In this document: positions 63,764 through 64,000 of the stretch, piece by piece
Numbering within the stretch: the first letter of the stretch is position 1
Layout: each line of letters opens with the position of its first letter
From: Mesorhizobium loti R88b
GTDB taxonomy: Bacteria > Pseudomonadota > Alphaproteobacteria > Rhizobiales > Rhizobiaceae
Reading direction: 5' to 3'
NCBI RefSeq assembly: GCF_013170845.1
Contig: NZ_CP033367.1
Coordinates: 5,829,001 to 5,893,000, forward strand
DNA: 64,000 nucleotides
The notes under the pieces: model-generated
The model's input: the letters and a program-made list of their open reading frames with translations, nothing else
Told to the model about the DNA's origin: nothing
The model's database searches: none
Program-made: the position numbers and the translations under genes

Positions 63764-63783
63764 TGTATCATATCTCATATGCC
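63764..63783. promoter_or_regulatory. Candidate GntR operator ahead of the M20 operon
   Basis: CATAT-CTC-ATATG (63769-63781), an inverted repeat in the only AT-rich stretch of the gap between the M20 gene and the divergent gene at 63916. The half sites equal those at 40256-40266. It is placed about 30-45 bases upstream of the M20 ATG. Confidence 0.5.
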
Positions 63784-63915
63784 ATTTCCCGCGAATTCAA
63801 GAGACAGGTCGGGCCAAAATCATGGCCCAACCCGGGAAGCTCTTGGCAGGCGAGCACAGAGTTGGCATCAGCTTCCACCATGCCGGCAAAGCTGCGCGGC
63901 AGAGATCGAGGACAG

Positions 63916-64000
63916 ATGCTGGTCACAGAAGGCCCATTGCCGGATGAAATCACCGATCTCACGTCCGGCTACCGGCGCGTGCCGGCCGGCAAGATCGTCA
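63916..64000 (+). CDS. Start of an unidentified gene, cut by the window end
   Basis: From ATG 63916, preceded by CGAGGACAG, the frame is open to the end of the window and reads LVTEGPLPDEITDLTSGYRR followed by VPAGKIV. This wording resembles N termini of some GNAT acetyltransferases in rhizobia, but only 28 residues are visible and the call is a guess. It diverges from the M20 operon and might share its operator. Confidence 0.4.
   Translation, partial: MLVTEGPLPDEITDLTSGYRRVPAGKIV

Overview
The window is GC-rich, densely packed DNA with short intergenic gaps and many ATGA/TGATG gene overlaps. It looks like a Rhizobiales chromosome, probably Mesorhizobium or a near relative. The main clues are a dctBD/dctA C4-dicarboxylate locus with a textbook DctD/sigma-54 promoter, a pcaDCHGB operon divergent from pcaQ, a short palindromic intergenic repeat of a type common in rhizobia, and a large number of ABC importers beside catabolic genes. 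I saw no rRNA, tRNA, CRISPR array, insertion sequence or phage gene. The genus is inferred from gene content only.

Layout. 1-3229: end of a siderophore uptake locus (TonB receptor tail, a frameshifted fhuD-like gene, fhuB). 3411-5015: palindromic repeat, anmK and a GNAT acetyltransferase. 5081-10018: dctD and dctB divergent from dctA, closed by a strong terminator. 10029-22548: a leftward sugar-catabolism gene run (class I aldolase, PfkB kinase, four-gene sugar ABC importer, two TIM-barrel isomerases, Gfo/Idh/MocA dehydrogenase, alpha/beta hydrolase, pentulose-phosphate-type epimerase, ROK kinase) with a divergent DeoR regulator. 22816-25960: a Gfo/Idh/MocA dehydrogenase and an HSL-type esterase facing a LacI regulator.

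26265-39255: an aromatic-acid region. Genes pcaD-C-H-G-B-pobA run leftward and convert 4-hydroxybenzoate through protocatechuate to beta-ketoadipate enol-lactone and on to beta-ketoadipate. pcaQ diverges. A five-gene branched-chain-type ABC importer, probably for protocatechuate, follows, then an SDR and a vanillin/salicylaldehyde-type aldehyde dehydrogenase. Near-identical 52-bp promoter segments, each with a PcaQ-type box, lie on both sides of pcaQ in inverted orientation, so one regulator probably drives both uptake and degradation.

39288-49952: an aldose mutarotase, GntR regulator, IlvD/EDD-type aldonate dehydratase, SDR sugar dehydrogenase and AraD1/FAH-fold enzyme, which together suggest non-phosphorylative oxidation of a pentose or deoxyhexose. 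A spermidine/putrescine-type ABC importer and a GlcD-like FAD dehydrogenase follow.

50165-63739: the least explained region. A branched-chain-type importer is split: its binding protein sits at the end of a leftward operon with a GntR regulator, DUF3830, TIGR04076, aldo/keto reductase and SnoaL-like genes, while its ATPases and permeases are divergent and end in a FAD amine oxidase. A second leftward operon holds an M20 hydrolase, an aminoglycoside-phosphotransferase-fold kinase, a class-III PLP enzyme and another GntR regulator. The kinase/PLP pair resembles the hydroxylysine or ethanolamine kinase plus phospho-lyase logic, so this may be an uncharacterised route for an acylated amino-alcohol or amino acid. 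The window ends in the first codons of another gene.
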